DNA from: Nostoc sp. FACHB-892
Lineage (GTDB): Bacteria > Cyanobacteriota > Cyanobacteriia > Cyanobacteriales > Nostocaceae
Assembly: GCF_014698795.1 (NCBI RefSeq)
Contig: NZ_JACJTR010000016.1
Location: 106,371 to 170,370 of the forward strand
Reading direction: 5' to 3'
Length of the DNA stretch: 64,000 nt
The position numbers were made by a program, and so were the translations under genes. Below the pieces are notes generated by a model. It made no database searches. It was given only the letters and a program-made list of their open reading frames with translations, and was not told the origin of the DNA. Shown one piece after another: positions 8,479 through 16,942 of this stretch. Within the stretch, counting starts at the first letter, position 1, and every line of letters starts with the position of its first letter.

Positions 8479-8619
8479 TTAATTTGAGATGGTAGCTGCA
8501 TTTTTGCCGTGCTGTACTACTGATAAATTTACACCAGACTCGTCAGTGAATATAAGGTTTTCGGTAAGAATCACTTGAACTGTTTGCCAGAATTCTACTC
8601 GTAGTGACTGAACCCACTC
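8479..8619 (-). pseudogene. IS630-type transposase fragment
   Basis: Reading the minus strand from 8619, an open frame gives WVQSLRVEFWQTVQVILTE, then NLIFTDESGVNLSVV, and ends in TAA at 8479. The FxDESGVNL segment is the first catalytic Asp region of the IS630/Tc1-like DDE domain. Both flanks of the transposase are missing, so this is a remnant. It abuts the stop codon of the GrpB gene. Its last 40 bases resemble a spacer repeat near 14217-14258. Confidence 0.6.
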
Positions 8620-9151
8620 ACCCTTTTTTCTCCATCTCCTCACACTGTGCTTTTGACATCACAGCCCGGATATAGTCATTTTTACCATTGGTATAAGCCT
8701 CGCGATCGCTCCGAAAACTTGCTGCCAAATCGCGTTTTAAAGCTTCATATCGTTTCGCTTCTTCAGGATGCCTCCTCAGATAGTCGCAAAATAACTTACG
8801 TTCCCAAAATTCGCTGTTAACCTCGACTATGTGAACATGATGAGTACGCTGCTTTCCGTATGGTGGCATTCCTTTGACAAAAAACATCCGTCCAGGATCT
8901 GGGTTTTCACGCCAATAAACGTATCCCAACGATTCCAATGCCGGAATAGTAGATTTCGCACCTACTAAGGAACGGACTCCTACCATGATGTCAATAACTG
9001 GTTTTGCTGCCATTCCTGGTACTGCCGTACTCCCAATATGTTCAATTTCCACAACTAAGTTATTGCCTAGTACCTGCCAAATATGCTCGGCTTCTTGTGC
9101 AAACAAAGTCTGCCACTGTGGATCATATTCGACTATATTTACTTCATCCAT
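8618..9151 (-). CDS. GrpB family protein (UPF0157, 177 aa)
   Basis: A GrpB/UPF0157 protein with the nucleotidyltransferase-like core. VEIEHIGSTAVPGMAAKPVIDIMVGV carries the family signature (HIGSTAVPG, KPxIDI). It is followed by LGYVYWRENPDPGRMFFVKG and HHVHIVE. Members are related to minimal nucleotidyltransferases and are sometimes fused to dephospho-CoA kinase, but their reaction is not established. The full family length is present. It is convergent to the upstream cluster and divergent from rpmI, with about 110 bases between starts. Confidence 0.85.
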   Translation of the reverse strand: MDEVNIVEYDPQWQTLFAQEAEHIWQVLGNNLVVEIEHIGSTAVPGMAAKPVIDIMVGVRSLVGAKSTIPALESLGYVYWRENPDPGRMFFVKGMPPYGKQRTHHVHIVEVNSEFWERKLFCDYLRRHPEEAKRYEALKRDLAASFRSDREAYTNGKNDYIRAVMSKAQCEEMEKKG

Positions 9152-9264
9152 CGGTGAAATTAATTTTGTCTATAACAGTGGTAGTTGGTTAAATCGTTTA
9201 TTTAATTACCATTCAAGCAATTTTATTAGTATAATAATGGATCGTGTCGAATTAAAGCTAAACA

Positions 9265-9462
9265 ATGCCTAAACTAAAGACTCGTAAAGCCGCAGCGAAG
9301 CGATTCCGTGCCACCGGCACCGGCAAAATCGTCCGTCGTAAAGCGTTCAAAAGCCACCTTTTAGAACACAAATCTTCTGACAAAAAGCGTAGTATGCGTC
9401 AGAGTGCGCTTGTACATGAACGCGATGAACTTAACGTGCGCTTGATGCTCCCATATTTGTAA
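9265..9462 (+). CDS. rpmI: 50S ribosomal protein L35
   Basis: A 65-residue bL35 protein. It has the family sequence MPKLKTRKAAAKRFRATGTG, then KIVRRKAFKSHLLEHKSSDKK and a C-terminal MLPYL. It is basic throughout and a component of the large subunit. It is separated from rplT by 19 bases, the normal rpmI-rplT arrangement; infC is not in front of it here. Confidence 0.96.
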   Translation: MPKLKTRKAAAKRFRATGTGKIVRRKAFKSHLLEHKSSDKKRSMRQSALVHERDELNVRLMLPYL

Positions 9463-9481
9463 GTATTTTAGGAAATAAGTT

Positions 9482-9838
9482 ATGACTAGGGTAAAACGCG
9501 GTAATGTAGCTCGGAAGCGCCGCAATAAAATTCTCAAACTAGCTAAAGGTTTTCGCGGTTCTCACTCAACTCTGTTTAGAACTGCCAACCAACAAGTAAT
9601 GAAGGCGCTACGGAGTGCCTATCGCGATCGCAAAAAGAAAAAGCGCGATTTTCGTCGTCTCTGGATCACCCGCATCAACGCTGCTTCAAGGCAACACGGT
9701 TTGAGCTACAGCCAGTTGATCGGTAACTTGAAAAAAGCTGATATCCAACTAAATCGCAAGATGTTGGCACAATTAGCAGTCCTCGATCCAGCTAGCTTCG
9801 GTAAAGTTGCTGAACTCGCAAATCAAGCTAAAGGATAA
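9482..9838 (+). CDS. rplT: 50S ribosomal protein L20
   Basis: A 118-residue bL20 protein. TRVKRGNVARKRRNKILKL and the long basic helix AKGFRGSHSTLFRTANQQVM are followed by the globular part WITRINAASRQHGLSYSQL. It is needed early in 50S assembly and commonly feeds back on its own operon. It is co-transcribed with rpmI; the downstream solute-binding gene starts only 12 bases later. Confidence 0.96.
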   Translation: MTRVKRGNVARKRRNKILKLAKGFRGSHSTLFRTANQQVMKALRSAYRDRKKKKRDFRRLWITRINAASRQHGLSYSQLIGNLKKADIQLNRKMLAQLAVLDPASFGKVAELANQAKG

Positions 9839-9850
9839 AGGTGGCAAGGG

Positions 9851-10666
9851 ATGTATAACAGATGTAACAAATGGGAAATAATTACTCGGTTACATCTGGT
9901 ATTATCCGCCACTATTTTTTGGATATCTTGTTTTTCCATAGTGGGGACAGGATTAACTGCGTCTGCCGCCGAAATGCCAGAAATTCAGCAGCGAGGCTAT
10001 CTAACTGTTGCCGTCAAAGATAACTTGCGTCCGTTGGGATTTAGAGATGCTAATGGTAATTTGCAAGGCTTAGAAATTGACTTGGCACGGCAATTGGCAC
10101 TTGACTTGCTTGGTAAAACAGAGGCTGTAAAATTGGAACCTGTAGCGAATCGCGATCGCTTGTCTGTAGTCTTAGACAAGAAAGTTGATTTTGCGATCGC
10201 TAGGGTAACAGCAACTGAATCTCGCAGCCGCATAGTTAGTTTAAGTGTTCCCTACTATTTGGATGGCACTGTATTAGTTACAAAAGATCCCTCTGTGCAG
10301 AAGTTTAGTGATTTGGCAAAACAAAAAATTGCCGTACTGAATAATTCCAGCACCATTGCTCAAGTGCGGTACTATGTGCCAAATGCCGAGTTGGTAGGAG
10401 TAAATTCTTATGAAGAAGCGCGAAAGAAGATAGAAAGTAATGCGGCCGTAGCCTTTGCCGCAGATGCTAGCGTTTTGAGCGGTTGGGTGCAACAATATCC
10501 CCAATATCGGCTACTGCCAACCAAGCTATCAACTGAACCTTTGTCTGTAGTCATGCCCAAGGGATTGCAGTACGATAAGTTAAGACGAAATGTGAATGAA
10601 GCTATCGCTCGTTACTTAGCAGAAGGTTGGCTCCAGCAACGTTCTCAATATTGGGGTTTACCGTAA
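9851..10666 (+). CDS. Periplasmic solute-binding protein, amino-acid type (271 aa)
   Basis: A bacterial extracellular solute-binding protein family 3 member. A signal peptide (hydrophobic 17-36, cut near ASAAEM) precedes the domain. The domain opens with GYLTVAVKDNLRPLGFRDANGNLQGLEIDLARQLA, the typical first lobe of polar amino-acid binding proteins. KVDFAIARVTATESRSRIVSLSVPYY and the FSDLAKQKIAVLNNSS lobe-switch motif follow. The protein probably binds an amino acid in the periplasm, but no permease or ATPase is nearby and no lipobox Cys exists. It may be a stand-alone sensor or share a distant transporter. It begins 12 bases after rplT, which is unusual for this family. Confidence 0.85.
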   Translation: MYNRCNKWEIITRLHLVLSATIFWISCFSIVGTGLTASAAEMPEIQQRGYLTVAVKDNLRPLGFRDANGNLQGLEIDLARQLALDLLGKTEAVKLEPVANRDRLSVVLDKKVDFAIARVTATESRSRIVSLSVPYYLDGTVLVTKDPSVQKFSDLAKQKIAVLNNSSTIAQVRYYVPNAELVGVNSYEEARKKIESNAAVAFAADASVLSGWVQQYPQYRLLPTKLSTEPLSVVMPKGLQYDKLRRNVNEAIARYLAEGWLQQRSQYWGLP

Positions 10667-10671
10667 GGTTG

Positions 10672-10702
10672 TCATTAGTCATTTGTCATTTGTCATTAGT
10701 GA
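10672..10702 (+). repeat. Heptamer tandem repeat (STRR)
   Basis: A run of TCATTAG/TCATTTG heptamers directly after the solute-binding gene, matching the run at 1421. Confidence 0.7.
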
Positions 10703-10781
10703 ACAATCAAGGATAAAGGGCAAATAACAATAGGCTGATAATACATACAAAACTAACTTTATAATATTTGTATTTGCAGCA

Positions 10782-11306
10782 ATGGATAACAATCTAGCCG
10801 TAGTTTATCTCTCAATTTTTGTGACTATACTCACACTTGCAGCCGTGAGTGTTTTTCGCCAGATTTTCAAAACTCGCAAGATTGAAGGCTCCTTTGCAAG
10901 ATTGCGAAAGAAGTTAGAGAAAGAAAAGGGTACGACTCAAGAATATTATGAGTTAGCCAGTATTTATTCAGAAAAAAAAATATATTCCCAAGCGATCGTG
11001 CTGTTTCAAAAAGCTATCAAAACTGCCCAAGAAGAGGGAGAAGAAAATATTGCTCCCATTTACAACGGGCTGGGTTATATTTATTTTACCCAAGAGCAAT
11101 ATGACCTAGCAATTCGTCAGTATAAAGAAGCTCTAAAAGCTAAACCAGACTACGTAACAGGGTTAAATAATCTTGGTCATGCTTACGAGAAGAAAAAGTT
11201 AACTGCTCAGGCGTTACAAAGTTACGAAGAAGCACTAAAACTTGCTCCAAATAACCCTATTGCTAAACGCCGCGCTGAATCTTTACGTCGTTTAGTTTCT
11301 GCTTAA
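10782..11306 (+). CDS. ycf37: Photosystem I assembly protein Ycf37 (TPR protein)
   Basis: A 174-residue protein of the same length and layout as cyanobacterial Ycf37. One N-terminal membrane helix (YLSIFVTILTLAAVSVF, 9-25) anchors three tetratricopeptide repeats. These begin near YYELASIYSEKKIYSQAI, APIYNGLGYIYFTQEQYDLAI and VTGLNNLGHAYEKKKLTAQAL. Ycf37 (Pyg7 in plants) helps assemble photosystem I in thylakoids. The gene stands alone behind a heptamer repeat. The identification rests on length and architecture; a generic TPR protein is the alternative. Confidence 0.8.
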   Translation: MDNNLAVVYLSIFVTILTLAAVSVFRQIFKTRKIEGSFARLRKKLEKEKGTTQEYYELASIYSEKKIYSQAIVLFQKAIKTAQEEGEENIAPIYNGLGYIYFTQEQYDLAIRQYKEALKAKPDYVTGLNNLGHAYEKKKLTAQALQSYEEALKLAPNNPIAKRRAESLRRLVSA

Positions 11307-11475
11307 ATTAAGGGCATGGGGCATGAGGCATGAGGCATGGGGGAATAAACTTTTCACTAGTCCCCAGCCCCCCTAATTGTTAACAGATTAATTTGGCTTT
11401 AGCTTCTTAATTTATCGGGTTTCAAGCTTAGGCTTAGAAATAGATAACTATACGTCTTTTGTAAGAATGTAAAAG

Positions 11476-13458
11476 ATGATTAAGCGGCTAAAGCGTTTTT
11501 TGTGGCTAGCTATTGCCATTATTGTCGTCGTTTCTATCTCACTAAGACTGATGGGAATATTAACGGCTCAACAGCCTTCGATTTCTCATCCTATCACTTC
11601 GCTAACTGAGGTAGAAATTAGTACAGCTGTTTCGGTTATCAAAAGAGAAAAAACTTTGAGCGAAATGGCAGCTTTTCCACTTATTGCTTTACAAGAACCA
11701 GATAAAGAAGAAGTTCTAAATTTTACACCTGGTAAAGCTTTTGGGCGAAATGCTTTTTTGGTAATCTATGAGCGATCGCTAAACAAAACCTATGAAGGAA
11801 TTGTTGATCTAACAAGCAAAACCTTAAGTTCTTGGAAAGAAATACCCTTTGTTCAACCTGCGATCATCGCTTCAGAATATGAACTGGCAACTGAAGCTTT
11901 TAAATCCGATGCCCGATGGCAAACAGCCATGCAAAAGCGGGGAATTACAGATTTCAACCAAGTCAAAATCAGTTGTTGGGCCCCAGGAATCCTGAGTAAA
12001 CAGGAAGAAACAGCAGAAAACCGTCTTTGTCGGGGTTTATTCTACTACAAGGGCGATCGCTGGAATTATTATGGCAGTCCAATTGAAGGAATATTGGGAA
12101 CCGTTAATTTGAACACAGGTAAAATTTCCAGTTTCGTGGATAGAGGGATAGTTCCTTTTTCCAAGGAAAACTGGAACTACGATATAAAGTCCTTGGGTAA
12201 ATTACTTTCACCACTTAAAGCATTAAAAATTCTCCAACCAAATGGTGCAAGTTTCCAGATTAAAGGCAATGAAATTAGCTGGCAAGGTTGGAAGTTTCGC
12301 TACGTAATGCATCCCCGCAGTGGATTAGTACTTTACCAAGTGACACACAGCGACGGGGAAAATGTCCGACCAGTTTTGTACCGCGCTAGCTTATCAGAAA
12401 CGGTAGTGCCTTACGGTGCTCCAGATCCCACTTGGTCGTTTAGGAATGCATTTGATGTTGGGGAATACAATTTTGGTTCCCTAGCAACGACGATGGAGTT
12501 AGGTAAAGAAATTCCTGAAAACGGTCTTTTGCAGGATGCTGTGTTTGCTAATGGCGATGGAGAACCTTATGTCATCCCAGGAGTAATCGGCATATACGAG
12601 CGAAATAACAGTATGCTCTGGAAGCACTATGACTTTGGCACTCAGCGCAATGATGTCCGTCGCAGTCGAGAATTAGTCATGACTATGACTGCGGCCATTG
12701 ACAACTATGATTACAGTCTTAATTGGATATTTCACCAGGATGGGACTTTAGAAGTCCAAAATGAATTAACGGGTATTATACTGGCGCAGGGAACAGCTTC
12801 TGAAAACCAATCTGCTGAGGATTCTTATGGTCGATTAATTGCAAAAAACATTGTGGGGGTAAATCACCAGCACTTTTTCAATTATCGCCTGGATTTCGAT
12901 GTTGATGGTAAGGCTAATTCTGTGATGGAAATGAATGTCAAAGCTTTGCCGATGGATGAGAAAAATCCTTTAGGAAATGCGATCGCAGTTACAGAAACCC
13001 CACTCACAAAAGAAACGGCTGCTGTCCGCGATTTAGATATGAAAAGCAGTCGAGAATGGATGATTGTTAGTGCAGATAAGAAAAATATGCTAGGGGCTGC
13101 ACCTGGATATATGCTGATGCCTGGTGGAAACTCCATTTTTTTCCCTGTGGAAGGCTCAAACATCCGTCAAAAGGCAGAATTTGCGACTCACCACCTCTGG
13201 GTAACAAAATATAAACCTGCTGAATTCTATGCTGGCGGTGATTATCCCAACCAGACTCAACCAGGACAGGGTTTACCTAAATATATTGCAGACGATGAAT
13301 CCTTGACGGGTGAAGATGTCGTGCTGTGGTACACAATGGGCGTAACTCATGTTCCGCGATCGGAAGATTGGCCTGTGATGCCTGTTCACCGAGTTGGCTT
13401 TAAGCTAATCCCTAGAGGATTCTTTAGCCGTAATCCAGCGATTAATTTACCAGAGTAA
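11476..13458 (+). CDS. Copper amine oxidase (660 aa)
   Basis: A copper-containing primary amine oxidase, which oxidises amines to aldehydes with release of ammonia and H2O2. The topaquinone motif Asn-Tyr-Asp-Tyr is present (IDNYDYSLNW), with Tyr411 the predicted cofactor residue. The catalytic-base Asp (Asp327, in RNAFDVGEYNFG) lies 84 residues upstream, the spacing known for the family. The copper histidines fit NHQHFFNYRLDFD and a C-terminal PVMPVHRVGF. An N-terminal hydrophobic helix (FLWLAIAIIVVVSISL, 8-23) points to a membrane-anchored or exported enzyme. No partner gene is adjacent. This family is uncommon in cyanobacteria but known in Nostoc. Confidence 0.9.
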   Translation: MIKRLKRFLWLAIAIIVVVSISLRLMGILTAQQPSISHPITSLTEVEISTAVSVIKREKTLSEMAAFPLIALQEPDKEEVLNFTPGKAFGRNAFLVIYERSLNKTYEGIVDLTSKTLSSWKEIPFVQPAIIASEYELATEAFKSDARWQTAMQKRGITDFNQVKISCWAPGILSKQEETAENRLCRGLFYYKGDRWNYYGSPIEGILGTVNLNTGKISSFVDRGIVPFSKENWNYDIKSLGKLLSPLKALKILQPNGASFQIKGNEISWQGWKFRYVMHPRSGLVLYQVTHSDGENVRPVLYRASLSETVVPYGAPDPTWSFRNAFDVGEYNFGSLATTMELGKEIPENGLLQDAVFANGDGEPYVIPGVIGIYERNNSMLWKHYDFGTQRNDVRRSRELVMTMTAAIDNYDYSLNWIFHQDGTLEVQNELTGIILAQGTASENQSAEDSYGRLIAKNIVGVNHQHFFNYRLDFDVDGKANSVMEMNVKALPMDEKNPLGNAIAVTETPLTKETAAVRDLDMKSSREWMIVSADKKNMLGAAPGYMLMPGGNSIFFPVEGSNIRQKAEFATHHLWVTKYKPAEFYAGGDYPNQTQPGQGLPKYIADDESLTGEDVVLWYTMGVTHVPRSEDWPVMPVHRVGFKLIPRGFFSRNPAINLPE

Positions 13459-13578
13459 AATATTCGTTTTCTAAAGTTTCCTTAGTTCAGTTTTTTCATA
13501 ATCTGTAAACCTGTAACTTGAATGCTGATAAGCTTATCGTAGGTCAAATACTAGCAGTTTTCATTCATAGGATAGCTC

Positions 13579-14148
13579 ATGGATTTTCCAGAAATTAATA
13601 TTTCCGGTGATGGCACATTGCACGCTCGTTTAATTACTTCCTTGGGTCAAATTATAGTTCGTTTGGAGGAAGACAAAACCCCCAACACCGTCAAAAATTT
13701 TGTAGGTTTAGCAACCGGCACAATCGACTGGAAAGACCCTAAGACAGGTCAATCTCAGAAAGGGACTCCTGCCTACGATGGAGTCCGCTTTCACCGAGTC
13801 ATCCCTGATTTTATGATTCAGTGTGGCGATCCCCTGGCTCGTTATCCAGATATGGCCAACCGTTGGGGTACTGGTGGCCCAGGATATCAATTTGAAGATG
13901 AGTTTCATCCTGAATTGAAACACTCTAGTGCCGGTATTCTCTCAATGGCAAATGCAGGACGCGGTACTAATGGTTCGCAATGGTTCATTACAGAAGGCCC
14001 AACGCCTCATCTTGACCGCAAACACAGTGTTTTTGGTAAAGTTGTCGAAGGTATGGATATAGTCAACCGCATCGCCAATGTGCCTACAACTAGAGATCGT
14101 CCTAATCAAGACGTAGTGTTAGAAAAAGTAGAAATTTTTCGGCAGTAA
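13579..14148 (+). CDS. Cyclophilin-type peptidyl-prolyl cis-trans isomerase
   Basis: A 189-residue cyclophilin. It has VKNFVGLATG, the catalytic FHRVIPDFMIQCGDP segment (Arg of FHR), GPGYQFEDEFHPEL, LSMANAGRGTNGSQWFIT and a closing HSVFGKVVEGMDIV. No signal peptide is present, so it acts in the cytoplasm on prolyl bonds. The insertion WKDPKTGQSQKGTPAYDGV after the first strand is typical of the cyanobacterial/actinobacterial type. It is monocistronic. Confidence 0.93.
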   Translation: MDFPEINISGDGTLHARLITSLGQIIVRLEEDKTPNTVKNFVGLATGTIDWKDPKTGQSQKGTPAYDGVRFHRVIPDFMIQCGDPLARYPDMANRWGTGGPGYQFEDEFHPELKHSSAGILSMANAGRGTNGSQWFITEGPTPHLDRKHSVFGKVVEGMDIVNRIANVPTTRDRPNQDVVLEKVEIFRQ

Positions 14149-14848
14149 TTAACACCTCTGTAGTACCGCAAGGCGGAAGTTAAAAGTCAAAAGAATTGTA
14201 TTCCAAGCTTTTACGCCATTTGAAATGGTATGTTTATTTCCGCCGTGTTGTACTAGTGTTATTCCCCCTTTTTTCCTTGTTTAAGGAAGCTTAGGGGGGA
14301 TATTGATACTACAACCTAATCCTTTACAAACATCCTCTCAGAATATATTTGTATTCTTTGAGAAGTTGTACATAAATTTTATGAATTTATTGGTGATAGT
14401 TAATACTATTTCCTTGTCACACTGCATAATACCCTTTTAACTTCTTTCTTTCTTTCTCCGTGTCCTTTGCGTCCTTCTCTAACGAGACGCTGCGCGATTG
14501 CGGTTCGTTTTTCTTTCTTCTTTCTTGTACTTAAATCTGATTTAGCGCATCTTCATACATAATTGGTATAATATGCTGCCCCAGATTGAAAACAAATTTG
14601 CTGAAAAATTAAGATTTATTTTAAAAAAGCAACAGTAATATTGTTAAATTCAGAAGCTAGATTTCAATCAGGAACAAGGTTTGAGCGATGCCTACGCCTA
14701 CAGAGCGCAGCTAAAATACTTACAAGTCTTCACTTCATCAGGGATACAACTTTTGAGACAATCAGAAACGATTTAATAATAATCAAGCACTTATAGTCCA
14801 CTCTTATCGGACTCCGTGTTATTTCTATTGAAAAGGGAGAACACAAAC
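14149..14848. other. Intergenic region, 700 bases, repeat-rich
   Basis: It holds a spacer repeat near 14217-14258 related to one at 8482-8522. It also holds an inverted repeat at 14261-14301 (ATTCCCCCT pairing with AGGGGGGAT, and TTCCTT with AAGGAA) that may terminate the cyclophilin transcript. A GAGACGCTGCGCG dispersed repeat lies near 14484. The chlB promoter must lie in the last 200 bases. No ORF is credible. Confidence 0.5.
14261..14301 (+). terminator. Hairpin after the cyclophilin gene
   Basis: Stems TTCCCCCT/AGGGGGGA and TTCCTT/AAGGAA form a long imperfect hairpin. It has no good T-run, and this sequence type recurs in Nostoc spacers, so it may be a repeat rather than a true terminator. 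Confidence 0.35.
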
Positions 14849-16375
14849 ATGAAATTAGCTTACTGGATGTATGCAGGCCCAGCCCACATCGGCACTCTGC
14901 GAATCGCTAGCTCTTTTAAAAATGTCCATGCGATCATGCACGCCCCCATTGGCGATGACTACTTTAACGTCATGCGCTCCATGCTATCGCGGGAGAGGGA
15001 TTTTACTCCGGTAACAACCAGTGTCGTCGATCGCAACGTTTTGGCACGCGGCTCCCAAGAGAAGGTGGTTGATAACATCGTCCGCAAGGATGTCGAGGAA
15101 CACCCAGATTTGATTGTGTTAACTCCCACCTGCACCTCCAGCATTTTACAGGAGGATTTGCACAACTTTGTCGAACGGGCGCAGTTGGAAGCTAAAGGAG
15201 ACGTAATGCTGGCGGATGTTAACCACTACCGCTACAACGAATTGCAAGCTGCCGATCGCACTCTCGACCAAATTGTCCAATACTACATTGAAAAAGCCCG
15301 GAGGCGGGGCGAATTGGCTGAGGGCAAAACTGCGAAACCCTCGGTGAACATTATCGGTACTACTACCCTTGGTTTCCACAACAATCACGACTGCACCGAA
15401 CTGAAACGACTGATGGCTGACTTGGGAATTGAGGTAAATACTTTAATTCCCGAAGGTGCTTCGGTGAATGACTTGAAAAAGATGTCCCAAGCCTGGTTTA
15501 ACCTGGTGCCTTACCGTGAACTCGGTTTGACCACAGCGCGTTACCTGGAAGGACAATTTGGTACACCTTATATAGACATTACTCCAATGGGCGTAGTGGA
15601 AACTGCCCGTTGTATTCGCAAGATTCAGCAGGTTATTAACGCTCAAGGTGCAGAAGTTGACTATGAAAACTTCATCAATGAGCAAACCTTGCATGTATCT
15701 CAGGCTGCTTGGTTCTCTCGTTCAATTGACTGTCAAAACTTGACTGGCAAAAAAGCTGTGGTCTTTGGTGACAACACTCACGCCGCCGCCATTACCAAGA
15801 TTTTGGCGCGAGAAATGGGGATTCATGTTGTTTGGGCTGGAACCTACTGTAAATATGATGCCGACTGGTTCCGCGAACAGGTTAGCGAATATTGCGATGA
15901 AGTGCTAATTTCCGAAGATCATGGTGAAATTGGGGATGCGATCGCTCGCGTTGAACCCTCCGCCATTTTCGGCACCCAAATGGAACGCCACGTTGGTAAG
16001 CGTTTGGATATTCCCTGCGGCGTAATTGCAGCACCGATCCACGTTCAAAACTTTCCGATTGGTTACAAACCATTTATGGGTTACGAAGGCACGAATCAGA
16101 TTACAGATTTGATCTACAATTCCTTCACTTTGGGAATGGAAGATCACCTGTTAGAAATCTTCGGTGGTCACGATACCAAAGAAGTTATTACTAGGGGAAT
16201 TTCTGCTGATTCTGATTTGAATTGGACAAAAGATGGTCAAGCAGAATTGAATAAGATTCCTGGATTTGTTCGCGGTAAAGTGAAGCGAAATACTGAAAAA
16301 TTTGCCCGCGATCGCGGTTTCAAAGAAATCAACGCTGAGGTATTGTACGCCGCGAAGGAAGCTGTTGGAGCTTAG
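14849..16375 (+). CDS. chlB: Light-independent protochlorophyllide reductase subunit B
   Basis: A 508-residue ChlB/BchB protein. It begins MKLAYWMYAGPAHIGTLRIA, and Asp36 is present (APIGDDYF); this residue is the unusual ligand of the NB [4Fe-4S] cluster shared with ChlN. VLTPTCTSSILQEDL and AAPIHVQNFPIGYKPFMGYEG are family-specific. With ChlN and the ChlL ATPase it reduces protochlorophyllide in the dark. The start was set at 14849, preceded by AAAGGGAGA, rather than an in-frame ATG 33 bases upstream. chlL and chlN are not nearby. The last 67 bases of the gene and its downstream edge are repeated at 17340-17407. Confidence 0.97.
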   Translation: MKLAYWMYAGPAHIGTLRIASSFKNVHAIMHAPIGDDYFNVMRSMLSRERDFTPVTTSVVDRNVLARGSQEKVVDNIVRKDVEEHPDLIVLTPTCTSSILQEDLHNFVERAQLEAKGDVMLADVNHYRYNELQAADRTLDQIVQYYIEKARRRGELAEGKTAKPSVNIIGTTTLGFHNNHDCTELKRLMADLGIEVNTLIPEGASVNDLKKMSQAWFNLVPYRELGLTTARYLEGQFGTPYIDITPMGVVETARCIRKIQQVINAQGAEVDYENFINEQTLHVSQAAWFSRSIDCQNLTGKKAVVFGDNTHAAAITKILAREMGIHVVWAGTYCKYDADWFREQVSEYCDEVLISEDHGEIGDAIARVEPSAIFGTQMERHVGKRLDIPCGVIAAPIHVQNFPIGYKPFMGYEGTNQITDLIYNSFTLGMEDHLLEIFGGHDTKEVITRGISADSDLNWTKDGQAELNKIPGFVRGKVKRNTEKFARDRGFKEINAEVLYAAKEAVGA

Positions 16376-16387
16376 TTTAGAGTTTAA
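16321..16387 (+). repeat. Direct repeat, copy 1 (3' end of chlB)
   Basis: The last 18 codons of chlB and about 10 bases beyond. It matches 17340-17407 with a perfect core of 20 bases (TACGCCGCGAAGGAAGCTGT) and scattered differences elsewhere. The two copies bracket the toxin/immunity genes. Confidence 0.85.
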
Positions 16388-16539
16388 TTGAGAAGATTGA
16401 TGGGTGAGGAGTTCTGTATACTCTTTACCCTCATTTTTTTGCTTTAGTAGTAAAAATTAAATTATGAGATATCATAGATTTAATATTAATTTTTATATAT
16501 TATTTCTCTCAATAACTATTTAAAATAAATAAATTAAAT

Positions 16540-16926
16540 ATGAACCATGACAAAGCGGCATTGTTTGCGGCACTGTGTCAGGCTGGTATTAAGCACAGTC
16601 CAGAAAAGGTTGTGCAGATTGCCAAGCAAGCTGATGGTAAAATCGTATTTTTAGAAAAGGGTAAAGCTGGTAGAGGAGGAAGGGGACTAGCACACATCTT
16701 AGAGAGACATCAAGAGGACTTTGCCAGACGTGGAATCTCCGAAAATGAAATTCCGGATGCTGTTATGGCTGCTGTAACAAGAGGAAAATTTCTTGGTTAT
16801 CAAGGAACGATAGAACCTCGCCGGGAAATCTATGAAGTAATTTTTAATGGACAAACACAATACATAGCAGTGACAATAGGTGATAATGGTTATATAGTCG
16901 GAGCTAATCCCACCTCGTTACCATAA
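16540..16926 (+). CDS. Polymorphic-toxin C-terminal nuclease-like domain, stand-alone (128 aa)
   Basis: The protein looks like the C-terminal toxin tip of CdiA/Rhs-type polymorphic toxins without the carrier protein. IKHSPEKVVQIAKQADGKIV and FLEKGKAGRG lead into GLAHILERHQEDFARRGI (His52, Arg56 and His57 are candidate catalytic residues). GYQGTIEPRREIYEV and YIAVTIGDNGYIVGANPTS follow. By recall these fit BECR-fold (barnase/EndoU/ColicinE5/RelE) nucleases; RNA cleavage is inferred. It has no signal peptide. The presumed immunity gene starts 16 bases downstream. The pair lies between two copies of the chlB 3' end, which points to transfer. Confidence 0.65.
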   Translation: MNHDKAALFAALCQAGIKHSPEKVVQIAKQADGKIVFLEKGKAGRGGRGLAHILERHQEDFARRGISENEIPDAVMAAVTRGKFLGYQGTIEPRREIYEVIFNGQTQYIAVTIGDNGYIVGANPTSLP

Positions 16927-16942
16927 TTTCACCTGAATAGCT

